Counted from the stretch's first letter, positions 14,166 to 22,880 are shown. The stretch is 35,181 nucleotides of DNA from Bacillota bacterium (GCA_017861315.1 JAGFXP010000019.1:1-35181); one strand, 5' to 3'. The notes: generated by a model not told the origin, from the sequence alone. Translations and numbers: made by a program.

Positions 14166-15719
14166 ATGGAAAAGATAAGGGAAATAACCGGAAAAGTCAA
14201 AGGCGGCTGGGATAATATCGATAAAAAGAAAAAAAAGGCGCTTATCGCTGTATTGGTCTCAGCGGTGGTATTAACATCCTTCTACACGTGGTACAGCACC
14301 AGGGTCACATACACCCCGCTCTTCACCAACCTGGAGCTGGATGATGCAGCGGACATTACGGCGGACCTGGACTCCAAGGGGGATATCAGATACAAGCTTG
14401 AAAACGGCGGCAAGGATATTTACATAGATGAGGCCTATGTAGACAAATACAGGCTGGAGCTGGCAACAAAAGGGCTTATGCCGGAAAGCTCCACAGGCTT
14501 TGAAATCTTCGACGACGCCAGCATGATGGTCACCGACGAGGACCGCAAGATCATGTACCAGCGAGCGCTTGAAGGCGAGCTTCAGCGCTCCGTGATGTCC
14601 CTTGATGAAATCCAGAGCGCAAGGGTCCACCTGGTCATGAGCGAGGAGAGCATATTCGACTCTGAAAAAAGCGAGGCATCCGCCTCCGTCATTGTCGATA
14701 TAAAGGCCGGAAAAAACCTGGACGACGATTCGGTGATGGGCATCGTAGCATTGATCTCCGGGGCGGTGGACAACCTGCCCGAAGCCAACGTGAAGGTCAT
14801 AGACTCCTCCGGAAACATACTCAACCTGGGGATGGCTTCCGAGAGCGGCGGGAAGGGCGCGGCAAGCTATGCAGAGCAGAGCGAGATTAAAAGCAGCTTT
14901 GAAGCCAAGCTGGAGAACAACATACTGAACCTTCTTGGGCCGGCCTTCGGAGTCGACAACATAAAGGTCACCGTTTATGCGGACCTGGATTTTGACGCAC
15001 AGGAGCAGACGGTCATTACATATTCTGATCCGGTGGTCAGAAGCGAGCAGAAGAGCGCCACGGGTTCAGGGGTTGATTCGGGCGCGGTATCAGGGGATTC
15101 CGTTAGCGACAGCACGCAGAACGTCCTCGAAAGCGGCGATTCTGAAGGGCTGGCCACTTATGACGGCACAGTCAACTATGAGCTCAGCCAGTCTACAACA
15201 AACACGGTTAGGGCTCCGGGACAGGTCAAAAAGATAACCACATCAATCATATATGACGGAAACCTCAGCGACGACCAGAAGGCAAGCATCCTGAACCTGG
15301 CGGCCACTGCCACAGGCTATGACGCGAACAGGGGGGACCTGATCAACATTGAAGGTGTCATTTTTGACGAGAGCTATCAGGGGGGACAGGGCGAGACAGC
15401 GGAAGAGGAAGCCTCGGCGTCATTCTTCGAGAAGAACAAATACCTTATATTCATAGGCGGATTCATCGGGCTGGCGGTTCTGCTGCTAGTGGTTAAGGCT
15501 GTGCTGGGTAGAAGGAAGAAGGATGAAGCTGCTCAGTTCGAAACAGGCACGCCCGTCAAGGTCGGCGGAAACGTGGATATAATTGACGAAATATACCGCA
15601 GCAAGGTTGAAAAGAGCTTTGAAGTCAGAGAGAACCAGAAGGAAAAGCAGGTCAAGGAGTATGTCCAGGGGCATCCGGAAATTGCCGCTGACCTGATTAA
15701 GGCATGGTTGAAAGATTGA
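14166..15719 (+). CDS. fliF: Flagellar MS-ring protein FliF
   Basis: FliF forms the membrane ring on which the motor and export gate assemble. The 517-residue protein has two transmembrane helices (about residues 26-44, ALIAVLVSAVVLTSFYTWYS, and about 423-445, YLIFIGGFIGLAVLLLVVKA). These bracket a periplasmic region with the ring-building YscJ/FliF domain (TNLELDDAADITADLDSKG, then MSLDEIQSARVHLVMSEES and LNLLGPAFGVDNIKVTVYAD) and a disordered Ser/Gly loop. The cytoplasmic C-terminus (VKEYVQGHPEIAADLIKAWL) is the FliG-binding helix. AAGGAGC precedes the ATG. Confidence 0.97.
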   Translation: MEKIREITGKVKGGWDNIDKKKKKALIAVLVSAVVLTSFYTWYSTRVTYTPLFTNLELDDAADITADLDSKGDIRYKLENGGKDIYIDEAYVDKYRLELATKGLMPESSTGFEIFDDASMMVTDEDRKIMYQRALEGELQRSVMSLDEIQSARVHLVMSEESIFDSEKSEASASVIVDIKAGKNLDDDSVMGIVALISGAVDNLPEANVKVIDSSGNILNLGMASESGGKGAASYAEQSEIKSSFEAKLENNILNLLGPAFGVDNIKVTVYADLDFDAQEQTVITYSDPVVRSEQKSATGSGVDSGAVSGDSVSDSTQNVLESGDSEGLATYDGTVNYELSQSTTNTVRAPGQVKKITTSIIYDGNLSDDQKASILNLAATATGYDANRGDLINIEGVIFDESYQGGQGETAEEEASASFFEKNKYLIFIGGFIGLAVLLLVVKAVLGRRKKDEAAQFETGTPVKVGGNVDIIDEIYRSKVEKSFEVRENQKEKQVKEYVQGHPEIAADLIKAWLKD

Positions 15720-15731
15720 GGATGATTGGAT

Positions 15732-16739
15732 ATGAAAGGTAAGGATAATGGAACCAAAAAAGCCGCCATACTTCTGATATCCCTGGGGCCGGAAGTTTCG
15801 TCACAGGTGCTGAGGATGCTTCCGGACAGGATGATCCAGAAGGTTACATATGAAATTTCAAATATCAAGCAGGTGGAGCCGAAGGAGCGGGAAAAGGTAA
15901 TACAGGATTTTATGGACATGGCTTCTGCCAGCGAATACATTCTCGACGGCGGCATGGACTATGCGAGGGATCTGCTGACAAAAGCACTGGGAACAGCCAG
16001 GGCCAGCGAGGTTCTGGAGGCGCTGAGCCATATTCAGCAGAAGGAGATGCCGTTTGCCGTGCTCAGAAAAGCAGACGCTGGCCAGCTTGCCAGCATGCTC
16101 ATCAACGAGCATCCTCAGACCATAGCCCTCATCATGTGCTATATCCAGCCGGAAAAAGCCGCCGAGGTCCTGTCCATGTTCCCGAACGTGCTGCAAGCCG
16201 AGATAGCCGAAAGGATAGGGGTCATAAACAGGGCTTCTCCGGAGGTCATCAAGAGGATTGAGACGATACTCCAGGATAAGTTCAAGAACATAAGTGAAAG
16301 CGACAATGACAGCATAGGAGGGGTAAAAACCCTTGTAGAAATCCTGAATTCCGTTGACAGGGATACCGAGAAGAACATACTGAATGATCTGGAGAAGTCC
16401 CAGCCTGAACTGGTCGAGATCATTAAGGCTAACCTCTTCATATTCGAGGATATCGTGTCGCTGGACAAAGGATCAATCCAGAGGGTGCTCAGGGAGGTTC
16501 CGAACGAGGACCTGGTGCTGGCTCTCAAGGGTGCTTCCGAGGATGTCACTTCCGTCATCTACGCCAACCTGTCGAAGCGTGCAGCGGAGACCATCAGGGA
16601 GGATATGGAGTTCATGGGACCTGTCAGGCTCAAAACTGTGGAAGAGGCGCAGCATAGGATTGTCGGCGTCATAAGGCGCCTTGAGGAGGCCGGAGAGATT
16701 ATTATAGGCAGGGGTGATTCAGATAGTTTTGTCGTATAA
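15732..16739 (+). CDS. fliG: Flagellar motor switch protein FliG
   Basis: FliG is the rotor subunit that receives force from MotA. The product is 335 residues, counting from the ATG at 15732, which is 7 nt after GAGGATG; a TTG two codons upstream is too close to that site. The N-terminal FliF-binding domain (KKAAILLISLGPEVSSQVLR), middle domain with the EHPQ motif (NEHPQTIALIMCYIQPEKAA) and C-terminal domain (IQRVLREVPNEDLVLALKGA, KRAAETIREDMEFMGPVRLK) are complete, with the conserved charged torque helix. It begins just after fliF and overlaps the fliH reading frame by 26 nt. Confidence 0.97.
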   Translation: MKGKDNGTKKAAILLISLGPEVSSQVLRMLPDRMIQKVTYEISNIKQVEPKEREKVIQDFMDMASASEYILDGGMDYARDLLTKALGTARASEVLEALSHIQQKEMPFAVLRKADAGQLASMLINEHPQTIALIMCYIQPEKAAEVLSMFPNVLQAEIAERIGVINRASPEVIKRIETILQDKFKNISESDNDSIGGVKTLVEILNSVDRDTEKNILNDLEKSQPELVEIIKANLFIFEDIVSLDKGSIQRVLREVPNEDLVLALKGASEDVTSVIYANLSKRAAETIREDMEFMGPVRLKTVEEAQHRIVGVIRRLEEAGEIIIGRGDSDSFVV

Positions 16740-17454
16740 GATAATCAAGAATACCTCGAACCGCGAAGAGAGGGAGAAACACCTCAGTTCCCTTGACCTG
16801 GAGCATTTCAGGATCAGGGAAGAAGCTCTTGAGGAAGAAAGCCCCGAAAGCGACCCTGCAAAGAGCATGGAGGCTGAAATCAGGCGGGATCTGATGGAGG
16901 AAACGGCCAGGAAGAGGAAGGCGCTGCTGGAAAAGGCTTCTGAGGAGGCTGAAGCTGTCAAGGAGGCAGCCAGGCTGGAAGGCGCCAGGGAAGGCTACAG
17001 TGAGGGATTCCGGAAAGGGTTCGAAGAAGGCAGGATGGAGGCTGAGGGCATGAGAGAAAATGCCGTCCGGATGGCAGCGGATGCAGAGAACATCGCAAGG
17101 GAATACTTCGAAGAGTGCGAAGAAAGGATACTCAGCCTTTCGGTAAGGATAGCAGAGAAAATCGTCCACCAGGCCATCGATTCCAATCCTGAGAATATAA
17201 TGCTGCTGGCGAGGCCGATCCTCCAGGAGTACGGAAAAACCGAAAACGTGGTCATAACCTGCAACCCCGAAAACTCCGAGAAGGCGAGAAAGCAGCTAGG
17301 AGAGATGGAAAAGCTCTGCCCAAACGCCCGAATTCTTATACTGGAGGACAGGTGCCTGGAGAAGAACGGTCTGATCATAGAGAACGAGAACCAGATAACG
17401 GATCTGCAGATAGGCAAACAGCTTGAAAAATTCCTGGAACTGGCAAAAAGCTGA
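16714..17454 (+). CDS. fliH: Flagellar assembly protein FliH
   Basis: FliH binds and regulates the FliI ATPase and ties it to the C-ring. The product has up to 246 residues. The N-terminal half is very Glu/Arg/Lys-rich and helical. It contains glycine-spaced heptads EGAREGYSEGFRKGFEEGRM (G-x-x-x-G repeats typical of FliH, about residues 89-108). The C-terminal domain has SVRIAEKIVHQAIDSNPENI and ILEDRCLEKNGLIIENENQI. The start is uncertain: GTG at 16714 has a weak ribosome site, while TTG at 16729 (giving MSYKIIKN) has AGGGGTG 12 nt upstream. It overlaps the end of fliG and precedes fliI by 10-16 nt. Confidence 0.93.
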   Translation: MIQIVLSYKIIKNTSNREEREKHLSSLDLEHFRIREEALEEESPESDPAKSMEAEIRRDLMEETARKRKALLEKASEEAEAVKEAARLEGAREGYSEGFRKGFEEGRMEAEGMRENAVRMAADAENIAREYFEECEERILSLSVRIAEKIVHQAIDSNPENIMLLARPILQEYGKTENVVITCNPENSEKARKQLGEMEKLCPNARILILEDRCLEKNGLIIENENQITDLQIGKQLEKFLELAKS

Positions 17455-17470
17455 GTGAGGTGCCGTGAAT

Positions 17471-18781
17471 ATGATAGAAGTGCAATTCGAAAAATACGGG
17501 CAGATTCTTGAAAAGAACACCCTTGAGCTCAAAATGGGAAAAGTAAAAAAGGTCATCGGCCTGATAATACACGCAGTTGGCTTGAAGGTCTTCATCGGCG
17601 AGGTATGCGATATCCTGATATGCGAAAACAACAGCATCCGCGCGGAAGTGGTCGGCTTCCAGGATGAAAGCGTGCTGCTCATGCCGCTCGGCGATGTACA
17701 GGGCATAGGGCCAGGCTGCCTGGTCCTGCCGACAGGGAAAGCGCTTCAGGTGAAGGTTGGAGACCAGCTCCTGGGAACAACCCTCGACGGGCTTGGGAAC
17801 CCGATGGATATGGAATCCCGTAAGCTCGAAGGCTACTGCGACATAAACAGGACCCCTCCGAACCCGTTCGAGAGAAAGAAAATCGAAAGCGTCATGAGCA
17901 CGGGAGTCAAGGCCATAGACGGGATACTCACCTGCGGCGAGGGACAGCGTATCGGAATCTTTGCCGGAAGCGGCGTAGGGAAAAGCACCCTTCTCGGCAT
18001 GATAAGCCGCTATTCGGAAGCCGATGTCAACGTCATAGGGCTCATAGGAGAAAGAGGCAGGGAGGTCCTTGAATTCATCGAAAGGGACCTCGGAGAAGAG
18101 GGGTACAGGAAATCGGTTGTGGTATGCGCCACATCAGACCAGCCCCCCCTGGTGAGGCTGAAGGGAGCATACGTGGCCACTGCCATAGCGGAATACTTCA
18201 GGGACCAGGGCAAGAAGGTCATGCTGATGATGGACTCGGTCACACGCTTTGCCATGGCGCAGAGGGAGATCGGGCTCGCCATAGGAGAACCGCCGACAAC
18301 GAGAGGATATACCCCTTCGGTATTCGCCACGCTGCCCAGGCTGCTGGAAAGAAGCGGGATGTCCCAGGACGGGTCGATAACAGCTTTCTATACGGTCCTT
18401 GTCGAGGGCGACGACATGAACGAACCGATCGCCGATGCGGTAAGGGGAATACTTGACGGGCACATAGTGCTGAGCAGGAAGGTGGCAGGCAAGAACCACT
18501 TCCCGGCGATAGACGTTCAGCAGAGCATAAGCAGGGTTATGAAGGGGATCGTCGACAGGGACCACTACGAAAATGCGGGCAGGCTTAAAGAAAACATAAG
18601 CAGGTACCAGGAGTCGGAGGACCTTATAAACGTGGGCGCCTATGCCAAAGGAAGAAATCCTCAGCTGGACAGGGCTGTTGAGCTTAAGAGCCATATCGAC
18701 GGCTTCCTAAGGCAAGATACAGAAGACTCGTGGAATTACGAAAAAACCGTTCAGGAGCTGGCGGGTATTTTCAGGAAATAA
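17471..18781 (+). CDS. fliI: Flagellum-specific ATP synthase FliI
   Basis: FliI is the hexameric ATPase of the flagellar type III export system, homologous to F1-beta. The 436-residue protein has Walker A GIFAGSGVGKSTLLG (Lys171), the GERGREVLEFIERDL catalytic segment, Walker B KVMLMMDSVTRF, and the conserved PPTTRGYTPSVFATLPRLLE and DGSITAFYTVLVEGDDMNEP segments. I start at the ATG 8 nt after GAGGTG, since the GTG two codons earlier is too near that site. It works with FliH and FliJ, whose genes flank it. Confidence 0.97.
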   Translation: MIEVQFEKYGQILEKNTLELKMGKVKKVIGLIIHAVGLKVFIGEVCDILICENNSIRAEVVGFQDESVLLMPLGDVQGIGPGCLVLPTGKALQVKVGDQLLGTTLDGLGNPMDMESRKLEGYCDINRTPPNPFERKKIESVMSTGVKAIDGILTCGEGQRIGIFAGSGVGKSTLLGMISRYSEADVNVIGLIGERGREVLEFIERDLGEEGYRKSVVVCATSDQPPLVRLKGAYVATAIAEYFRDQGKKVMLMMDSVTRFAMAQREIGLAIGEPPTTRGYTPSVFATLPRLLERSGMSQDGSITAFYTVLVEGDDMNEPIADAVRGILDGHIVLSRKVAGKNHFPAIDVQQSISRVMKGIVDRDHYENAGRLKENISRYQESEDLINVGAYAKGRNPQLDRAVELKSHIDGFLRQDTEDSWNYEKTVQELAGIFRK

Positions 18782-18812
18782 TCAAGCTTACTTGTGAAAG
18801 GGGACAATTGTT

Positions 18813-19232
18813 TTGACGAAGTATTCCTTCAATATGGAAAAGGTACTCGAATACAGAAGCAATGTGGAAAAGACCAAGGTCGAGGATTATGCGAAGATCA
18901 ACATACTGCTGAGCAGCGAAAAGGAACATCTGGACAACCTGGAGACTGAATACAAAAGCAATACCCAGAAAAAAGCTTCGAGCGTCACTGAAATGAAGAT
19001 GAACCTTATGTACAGGGATAAGCTTAAAAACCAGCTCAGTTCCCAGCAGAAAAAAATCGATGAGATATCGACAAGGCTCGAGGATGCAAGAGGGGATCTC
19101 ATAGAGGCAAGAAAAGACAGAAAAATAATGGAAAAGCTGAAGGAAAAGAACAGGGAGAAATATGATGCAGATGTGGCCAGCCGTGAGCAGAAGGAGCTGG
19201 ATGACATCTCCATCATGAAATACGCGAAATGA
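18813..19232 (+). CDS. fliJ: Flagellar export protein FliJ
   Basis: FliJ is the coiled-coil stalk of the export ATPase, like F1-gamma. The 139-residue protein is almost wholly helical and charged (FNMEKVLEYRSNVEKTKVED, KMNLMYRDKLKNQLSSQQKK, RKDRKIMEKLKEKNREKYDA) and ends with the typical QKELDDISIMKYAK. It starts at TTG, 8 nt after AAAGGGGA, and no ATG or GTG is suitably placed. Its position between fliI and fliK is standard. Confidence 0.93.
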   Translation: MTKYSFNMEKVLEYRSNVEKTKVEDYAKINILLSSEKEHLDNLETEYKSNTQKKASSVTEMKMNLMYRDKLKNQLSSQQKKIDEISTRLEDARGDLIEARKDRKIMEKLKEKNREKYDADVASREQKELDDISIMKYAK

Positions 19233-19247
19233 CCCAGAGATTCTTTG

Positions 19248-19266
19248 AAAGGAGGTGAGAAAAATA
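19248..19266 (+). promoter_or_regulatory. Ideal ribosome site of fliK with ATA at start distance
   Basis: AAAGGAGGTGA (19248-19258) is a full complement to the 16S rRNA tail. Five nt later the in-frame codon is ATA (19264). The only in-frame GTG (19255) lies inside the ribosome site itself. No ATG, GTG or TTG occurs in frame at a normal spacing. Confidence 0.6.
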
Positions 19267-20391
19267 ACAGGTGACGTACAACTGAACATTTCGTCAGCCA
19301 AAGGCTTCAAAGGAGCCGGCGACAAGAAAGCAAAAAACGAGGAAGAGGACTTCAGCGCCTTGATGGAGTCGAGCACATCCGCCGTTCGAAACGGCGAAGA
19401 AGGGGAAAGCGATATCGAATGCTGTCCCGCAGAAAAAGCCGATTCAGGGGAGCGCTCTGGTGAAGCGGCCGAAAAAGAAGGGGAAGACAGCCTGGTACCA
19501 GTGATACCTGCAGAGCTTCTGCTTCAAAAAACCCCGGCAAGCGATCCGGCGGCAGAACCTTCCGCTGAACAGAAGGCTTCAATCAGCCAGCCAGCGGCTC
19601 AGCCAGCCAGCAACGGGATGCCAGCCAGCAACGGGATGCCAGAGACTTTTGCGGAGGTCGAGCCGAAGCAGGACGGCAAGGATGAGTCTGTCGCCTTCAA
19701 AGGCTTAATTGCTGCGGCGGATGTTCAACCGGAAGGCGTAACGGCTACCGGGACATCTGAACCGGCGGAGGACATACCCCGGAAACCCCAGGAAGGCGAA
19801 AAAGTCCATAAACAAAACTCCGGAGAAGCGGTCCCCAAACCTGAACCGCTGGTAGGGAATCCGCTGGGTGCCGTTGAAGACTCTGCTCCCAAAATAAAGC
19901 CAGGCGATTTCCGCGCGGTGCCGAACCAGCCGGCTGCTGTAGCCGCAAATCCGGTGGACAGGAATATCCAGATAGCATCATCGGAGATTATCCATAAGAT
20001 GGAGACATTATCTGAGGGGGAAAGCACAGCCGTAAAGGTGAAACTCCATCCCGAGGGTTTAGGGGAGATGGAGATCACAATGAGCATGGAGAAAGGGAAA
20101 CTGTCCGGAAGCATACTGGTAGAAAACAAAGAAATCCGGCAGATCTTCACCGAACGCATCCATGAGCTAAACCAGACACTTAAGGAAAGCAATATCATCG
20201 TTGCAAAGTTCGATGTCGGGATAGGCGCAGGCCAGGACCAGAGCCAGAGCCAGAGCCAGGAGAGGCAGCAGGGACAAAGGCATGCACACTACCAGAACAG
20301 GACCATGAGGTTTATTGAAGAGCTGGCACAATATGATGAATGGAAAATGTCAGGGCAAAAAGAATTGAAAGGCATTGATATGCTGGCATGA
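19264..20391 (+). CDS. fliK: Flagellar hook-length control protein FliK, start probably ATA
   Basis: FliK is exported while the hook grows and switches the export gate to late substrates when the hook reaches length. I place the start at 19264 (ATA, 375 codons) on spacing grounds; a GTG at 19255 is the nominal alternative. The long N-terminal part is disordered, Pro/Ala/Glu-rich and contains an exact 18-bp repeat coding PASNGM twice. The C-terminal Flg_hook domain (about residues 250-330) has VKVKLHPEGLGEMEITMSME, KGKLSGSILVENKEIRQIF and the following ERIHELNQTLKES, then a Gln/Ser repeat tract. It lies between fliJ and flgD as usual. Confidence 0.92.
   Translation: MTGDVQLNISSAKGFKGAGDKKAKNEEEDFSALMESSTSAVRNGEEGESDIECCPAEKADSGERSGEAAEKEGEDSLVPVIPAELLLQKTPASDPAAEPSAEQKASISQPAAQPASNGMPASNGMPETFAEVEPKQDGKDESVAFKGLIAAADVQPEGVTATGTSEPAEDIPRKPQEGEKVHKQNSGEAVPKPEPLVGNPLGAVEDSAPKIKPGDFRAVPNQPAAVAANPVDRNIQIASSEIIHKMETLSEGESTAVKVKLHPEGLGEMEITMSMEKGKLSGSILVENKEIRQIFTERIHELNQTLKESNIIVAKFDVGIGAGQDQSQSQSQERQQGQRHAHYQNRTMRFIEELAQYDEWKMSGQKELKGIDMLA
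19603..19638 (+). repeat. Exact 18-bp tandem duplication inside fliK
   Basis: Two identical copies of CCAGCCAGCAACGGGATG (19603-19620 and 19621-19638) code for repeated PASNGM-type hexapeptides in the disordered ruler part of FliK. Whole-codon length keeps the frame. Confidence 0.9.
20239..20259 (+). repeat. CAGAGC hexamer run inside fliK
   Basis: About three and a half copies of CAGAGC code for a Gln-Ser run just after the conserved domain. It is a likely slippage site that would change length in units of two residues. Confidence 0.8.
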
Positions 20392-20409
20392 TTCCGGAAA
20401 GGAGAAAAT

Positions 20410-20820
20410 ATGAGTGTATACAGTATAGGCGGAGCAGCAGCTGCGCAGACGCAGGCCGCATCCGCAAGCAACAGTGCTTTGAACGTCGAGGACTTCCTCA
20501 CGCTCATGACGGCCCAGCTGCAGAATCTGGATCCGATGGGTGAGAACAGTACGGACAGCAGCGAGTATATATCACAGATGGCGCAGTTCACGATGCTTGA
20601 ACAGCTGAGCACGCTGGCTGAAGGCCTGAACAATCTTTCGCTTTTATCCCAGCAGCAGATCTCATTTTCACTCGTCGGCAAGACCGTTACGGTGAGCGAC
20701 GGAAATGGAGATATAACGGGAGTGGTAGAGAAGGTCAGGTACCGCAGCGGATATGCGTACCCTGTAATTGACGGGACGGAATATCCGATGAGCATGGTTT
20801 CGGAAGTAGGGGAGGAATAG
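20410..20820 (+). CDS. flgD: Flagellar hook assembly (capping) protein FlgD
   Basis: FlgD caps the growing hook and is discarded on completion. The 136-residue protein is the short Firmicute form. The conserved N-terminal part NVEDFLTLMTAQLQNLDPMG, then YISQMAQFTMLEQLSTLAEG, is the FlgD signature (F-L-x-hydrophobic-L-x-x-Q-L-Q-N-Q/L-D-P). The C-terminal part, with LVGKTVTV and GVVEKVRY, resembles the truncated beta domain seen in Bacillus. The start has AAAGGAGA upstream. Confidence 0.95.
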   Translation: MSVYSIGGAAAAQTQAASASNSALNVEDFLTLMTAQLQNLDPMGENSTDSSEYISQMAQFTMLEQLSTLAEGLNNLSLLSQQQISFSLVGKTVTVSDGNGDITGVVEKVRYRSGYAYPVIDGTEYPMSMVSEVGEE

Positions 20821-20822
20821 GA

Positions 20823-21191
20823 ATGTCCTTCAGGATACACAACGGACAGGTAATACCCTCACAGGCTCAGGTCCGCAAGCCCGGCAGTTCAGGGGCTGGT
20901 TTTGAAAAAGCGCTAATGGACGCCTTGCGCCAGGGGAAGGAGCCGGTAAAAATTTCGGCCCATGCCCAAAGCAGGATGGCCGAAAGGCAGATAACCTTGA
21001 GCGGCGAGGATATGCAAAAAATCAACGAAGCCGTTGATGAGCTGGGTGAGAAGGGTGCAAGGGAAAGCCTTCTACTTTACAAGGATTCAGCATTCATAGC
21101 CAGTATAAGAAACCGCACGATAATAACAGCAATGAAGGGAGGGGAGCTTGGGACAGTCACAAACATAGACAGTGCAGTGAGCATTAAATAA
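20823..21191 (+). CDS. Flagellar operon protein of the TIGR02530 type, function unknown
   Basis: This 122-residue protein begins 2 nt after the flgD stop with GGGGAGGA upstream. The central part VKISAHAQSRMAERQITLSG followed by EDMQKINEAVDELGEKGARE and TIITAMKGGELGTVTNIDSA matches the conserved protein found between flgD and flgE in Bacilli and Clostridia. It has no signal peptide or membrane helix. Its role has not been established to my knowledge. Given its place between the hook cap and hook genes, it is probably a cytoplasmic helper or regulator of hook export. Confidence 0.88.
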   Translation: MSFRIHNGQVIPSQAQVRKPGSSGAGFEKALMDALRQGKEPVKISAHAQSRMAERQITLSGEDMQKINEAVDELGEKGARESLLLYKDSAFIASIRNRTIITAMKGGELGTVTNIDSAVSIK

Positions 21192-21272
21192 TGGCCGGAC
21201 CTTTATAGGAAGCCATCAGGCCGCCGAATGACAGAAGCGGCAGAAGAAAAATAAAACTGTAGGAGGAACATT

Positions 21273-22169
21273 ATGTTAAGATCTTTGTATTCAGGTGTAA
21301 GCGGGATGAGGACCAACCAGACTAAAATGGACACCATAGGCAACAACATAGCGAACGTAGGCACAACTGCATTCAAATCTGAAAGGGTAAGATTCCAGGA
21401 CATGCTTAGCCAGACGGTGGCCAATGCGCAATCCCCAACCGAGGATTCCCTGGGCGGCGTCAACCCGCAGCAGGTCGGCCTCGGGGTGAAAATCGGATCC
21501 ATCGACACCATAATGACAGAAGGTTCGATGCAGACAACGAACCGCGACCTGGATTTTGCAGTAGAGGGCGCTGGTTTCTTTGTCGTGTCGCAGGACAAAG
21601 CCGGAGATATCAAATTCTACACCAGAGACGGAGCTTTCTACAGGGACTACGAAGGCAACCTTGTGAATGCAGGCGGCTACAGGGTTCTGGGTTACGTTCC
21701 TGAAGGCCAATGCACATCGCCTGAGGATGCGAATCTGGATTACGGGACGCTGGCGCCCGTGAGCATACCGAACACTATAACCGTGACCGATGCAAGCGGA
21801 GCAGCCCAGGATCTGAGCCTGGAGGGGTACTCCATAGACGGGAGCGGACGCATAATAGGGGTTTTCAGCGACGGCAACCCTTACCTGCTGGGACAGCTGG
21901 CGGTAAGCAAGTTCAACAACGCCGAGGGCCTGGAAAAAGCGGGCAACAACAATTACACGGCATCCAACAACTCCGGTGCGCCCGAATACGGGGCAGCAAC
22001 GTCCCCGGGCTTCGGAACAATAAGGCAGGGCGTGCTCGAGATGTCAAATGTTGACCTTGCTACGGAGTTTACGGAGATGATAATAACCAGCAGGTCCTAC
22101 CAGGCAAACTCCAAAACGATAACCACCTCCGATGAGATGCTTCAGGAGCTGATGAACCTGAAAAGATAA
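21273..22169 (+). CDS. flgE: Flagellar hook protein FlgE
   Basis: FlgE polymerises into the hook. The 298-residue product is short for the family and lacks a large D2 insertion. The N-terminus MLRSLYSGVSGMRTNQTKMD with TIGNNIANVGTTAFKSERVR and the C-terminus TIRQGVLEMSNVDLATEFTE then MIITSRSYQANSKTITTSDE are canonical. The central motif DLDFAVEGAGFFVV with YTRDGAF marks the FlgE/F/G superfamily. TAGGAGGA precedes the ATG. The conserved position before swrD and fliL supports FlgE rather than FlgG. Confidence 0.95.
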   Translation: MLRSLYSGVSGMRTNQTKMDTIGNNIANVGTTAFKSERVRFQDMLSQTVANAQSPTEDSLGGVNPQQVGLGVKIGSIDTIMTEGSMQTTNRDLDFAVEGAGFFVVSQDKAGDIKFYTRDGAFYRDYEGNLVNAGGYRVLGYVPEGQCTSPEDANLDYGTLAPVSIPNTITVTDASGAAQDLSLEGYSIDGSGRIIGVFSDGNPYLLGQLAVSKFNNAEGLEKAGNNNYTASNNSGAPEYGAATSPGFGTIRQGVLEMSNVDLATEFTEMIITSRSYQANSKTITTSDEMLQELMNLKR

Positions 22170-22201
22170 CCGGAACAACAGAGTGAACTGAGGAGAGAAT
22201 A

Positions 22202-22414
22202 ATGATACTTTTACATTCATTGAACGGAAGCGAATTTTACATCAACAATGACCTTATAGTAAAGGTTGAAGCTCTTCCCGATACGGTCATAACCCTGACC
22301 GACGGCAGGACGCTGAGAGTCAAGGAGGATCCTCGGGAAATAGTGGAGAGGATCCTCCGGTTTAAACGAAGAATATTCCAGGGCAGCCTGGTAGTCGAAG
22401 GCGGGGAAGAGTAG
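22202..22414 (+). CDS. swrD: FlbD/SwrD family protein
   Basis: This is a 70-residue protein of the FlbD family. It begins with the family pattern MILLHSLNGSEFYINNDLIV, continues VEALPDTVITLTDGRTLRVK and ends with a helix EIVERILRFKRRIF. In Bacillus the orthologue SwrD raises flagellar torque and is needed for swarming. It is cytoplasmic and lies in the same place here, between flgE and fliL. Its stop codon shares one base with the GTG start of fliL. Confidence 0.92.
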   Translation: MILLHSLNGSEFYINNDLIVKVEALPDTVITLTDGRTLRVKEDPREIVERILRFKRRIFQGSLVVEGGEE

Positions 22415-22869
22415 TGGCTAAGGATGGCGAGAAAAAAAACACCAAAAAACTAGCAATCATGCTGATAATTATGTGTGTTCTGGTTGCAGTCGGGGCGGTT
22501 GCGGCTGTTATTTTGACCAACGGGGAGAAACTTTCCGCTGTGGCGGCACAGCTGGAACAAGAAGAGGAGCATGTTCTCGAGATGGAGGCCTTTGTTGTGA
22601 ACCTAACGACTCCTGACGGATCGAACAGCTACGTGAAGACGCAGATTTCGCTGGTGTACGCTGAAAAGAAAAAAGCTGACATGCTCAGCGAAAAGTCGAA
22701 CATGATAAGAGACGTCATAATAAAGGATTTTATGGAGTGTTCTCCGGATCAGCTCCTTGCTTCAGGCGGTTTGGACAGCGTTAAGGAGAAGCTGAAGGCG
22801 GATATCAATGCATCATTGGGAGAAGAGGTTGTAACCGGAATTTATTTCACAGATTTCCTGATTCAATAA
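22414..22869 (+). CDS. fliL: Flagellar basal body-associated protein FliL
   Basis: FliL is a single-pass membrane protein that rings the stator and supports torque. It has 151 residues and starts at GTG overlapping the swrD stop (TAGTG). A short Lys-rich cytoplasmic end is followed by one helix (about residues 11-31, KLAIMLIIMCVLVAVGAVAA) and a periplasmic FliL domain (VVNLTTPDGSNSYVKTQISL, DVIIKDFMECSPDQL, VVTGIYFTDFLIQ), a stomatin-like fold. In many Firmicutes fliM-fliY follow fliL; here fliO does. Confidence 0.95.
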   Translation: MAKDGEKKNTKKLAIMLIIMCVLVAVGAVAAVILTNGEKLSAVAAQLEQEEEHVLEMEAFVVNLTTPDGSNSYVKTQISLVYAEKKKADMLSEKSNMIRDVIIKDFMECSPDQLLASGGLDSVKEKLKADINASLGEEVVTGIYFTDFLIQ

Positions 22870-22880
22870 AGGAGTAAAGA

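Noticed and set aside
19603..20259. CRISPR-like or mobile repeat in fliK
   Set aside because: The repeats are short, in frame, adjacent and code for low-complexity peptide; there are no spacers.
21220..21241. GCCGC / GCGGC inverted repeat between the TIGR02530-type gene and flgE as a terminator
   Set aside because: The loop is 12 nt, the stem is only 5 bp and there is no T run, so it would not stop transcription.
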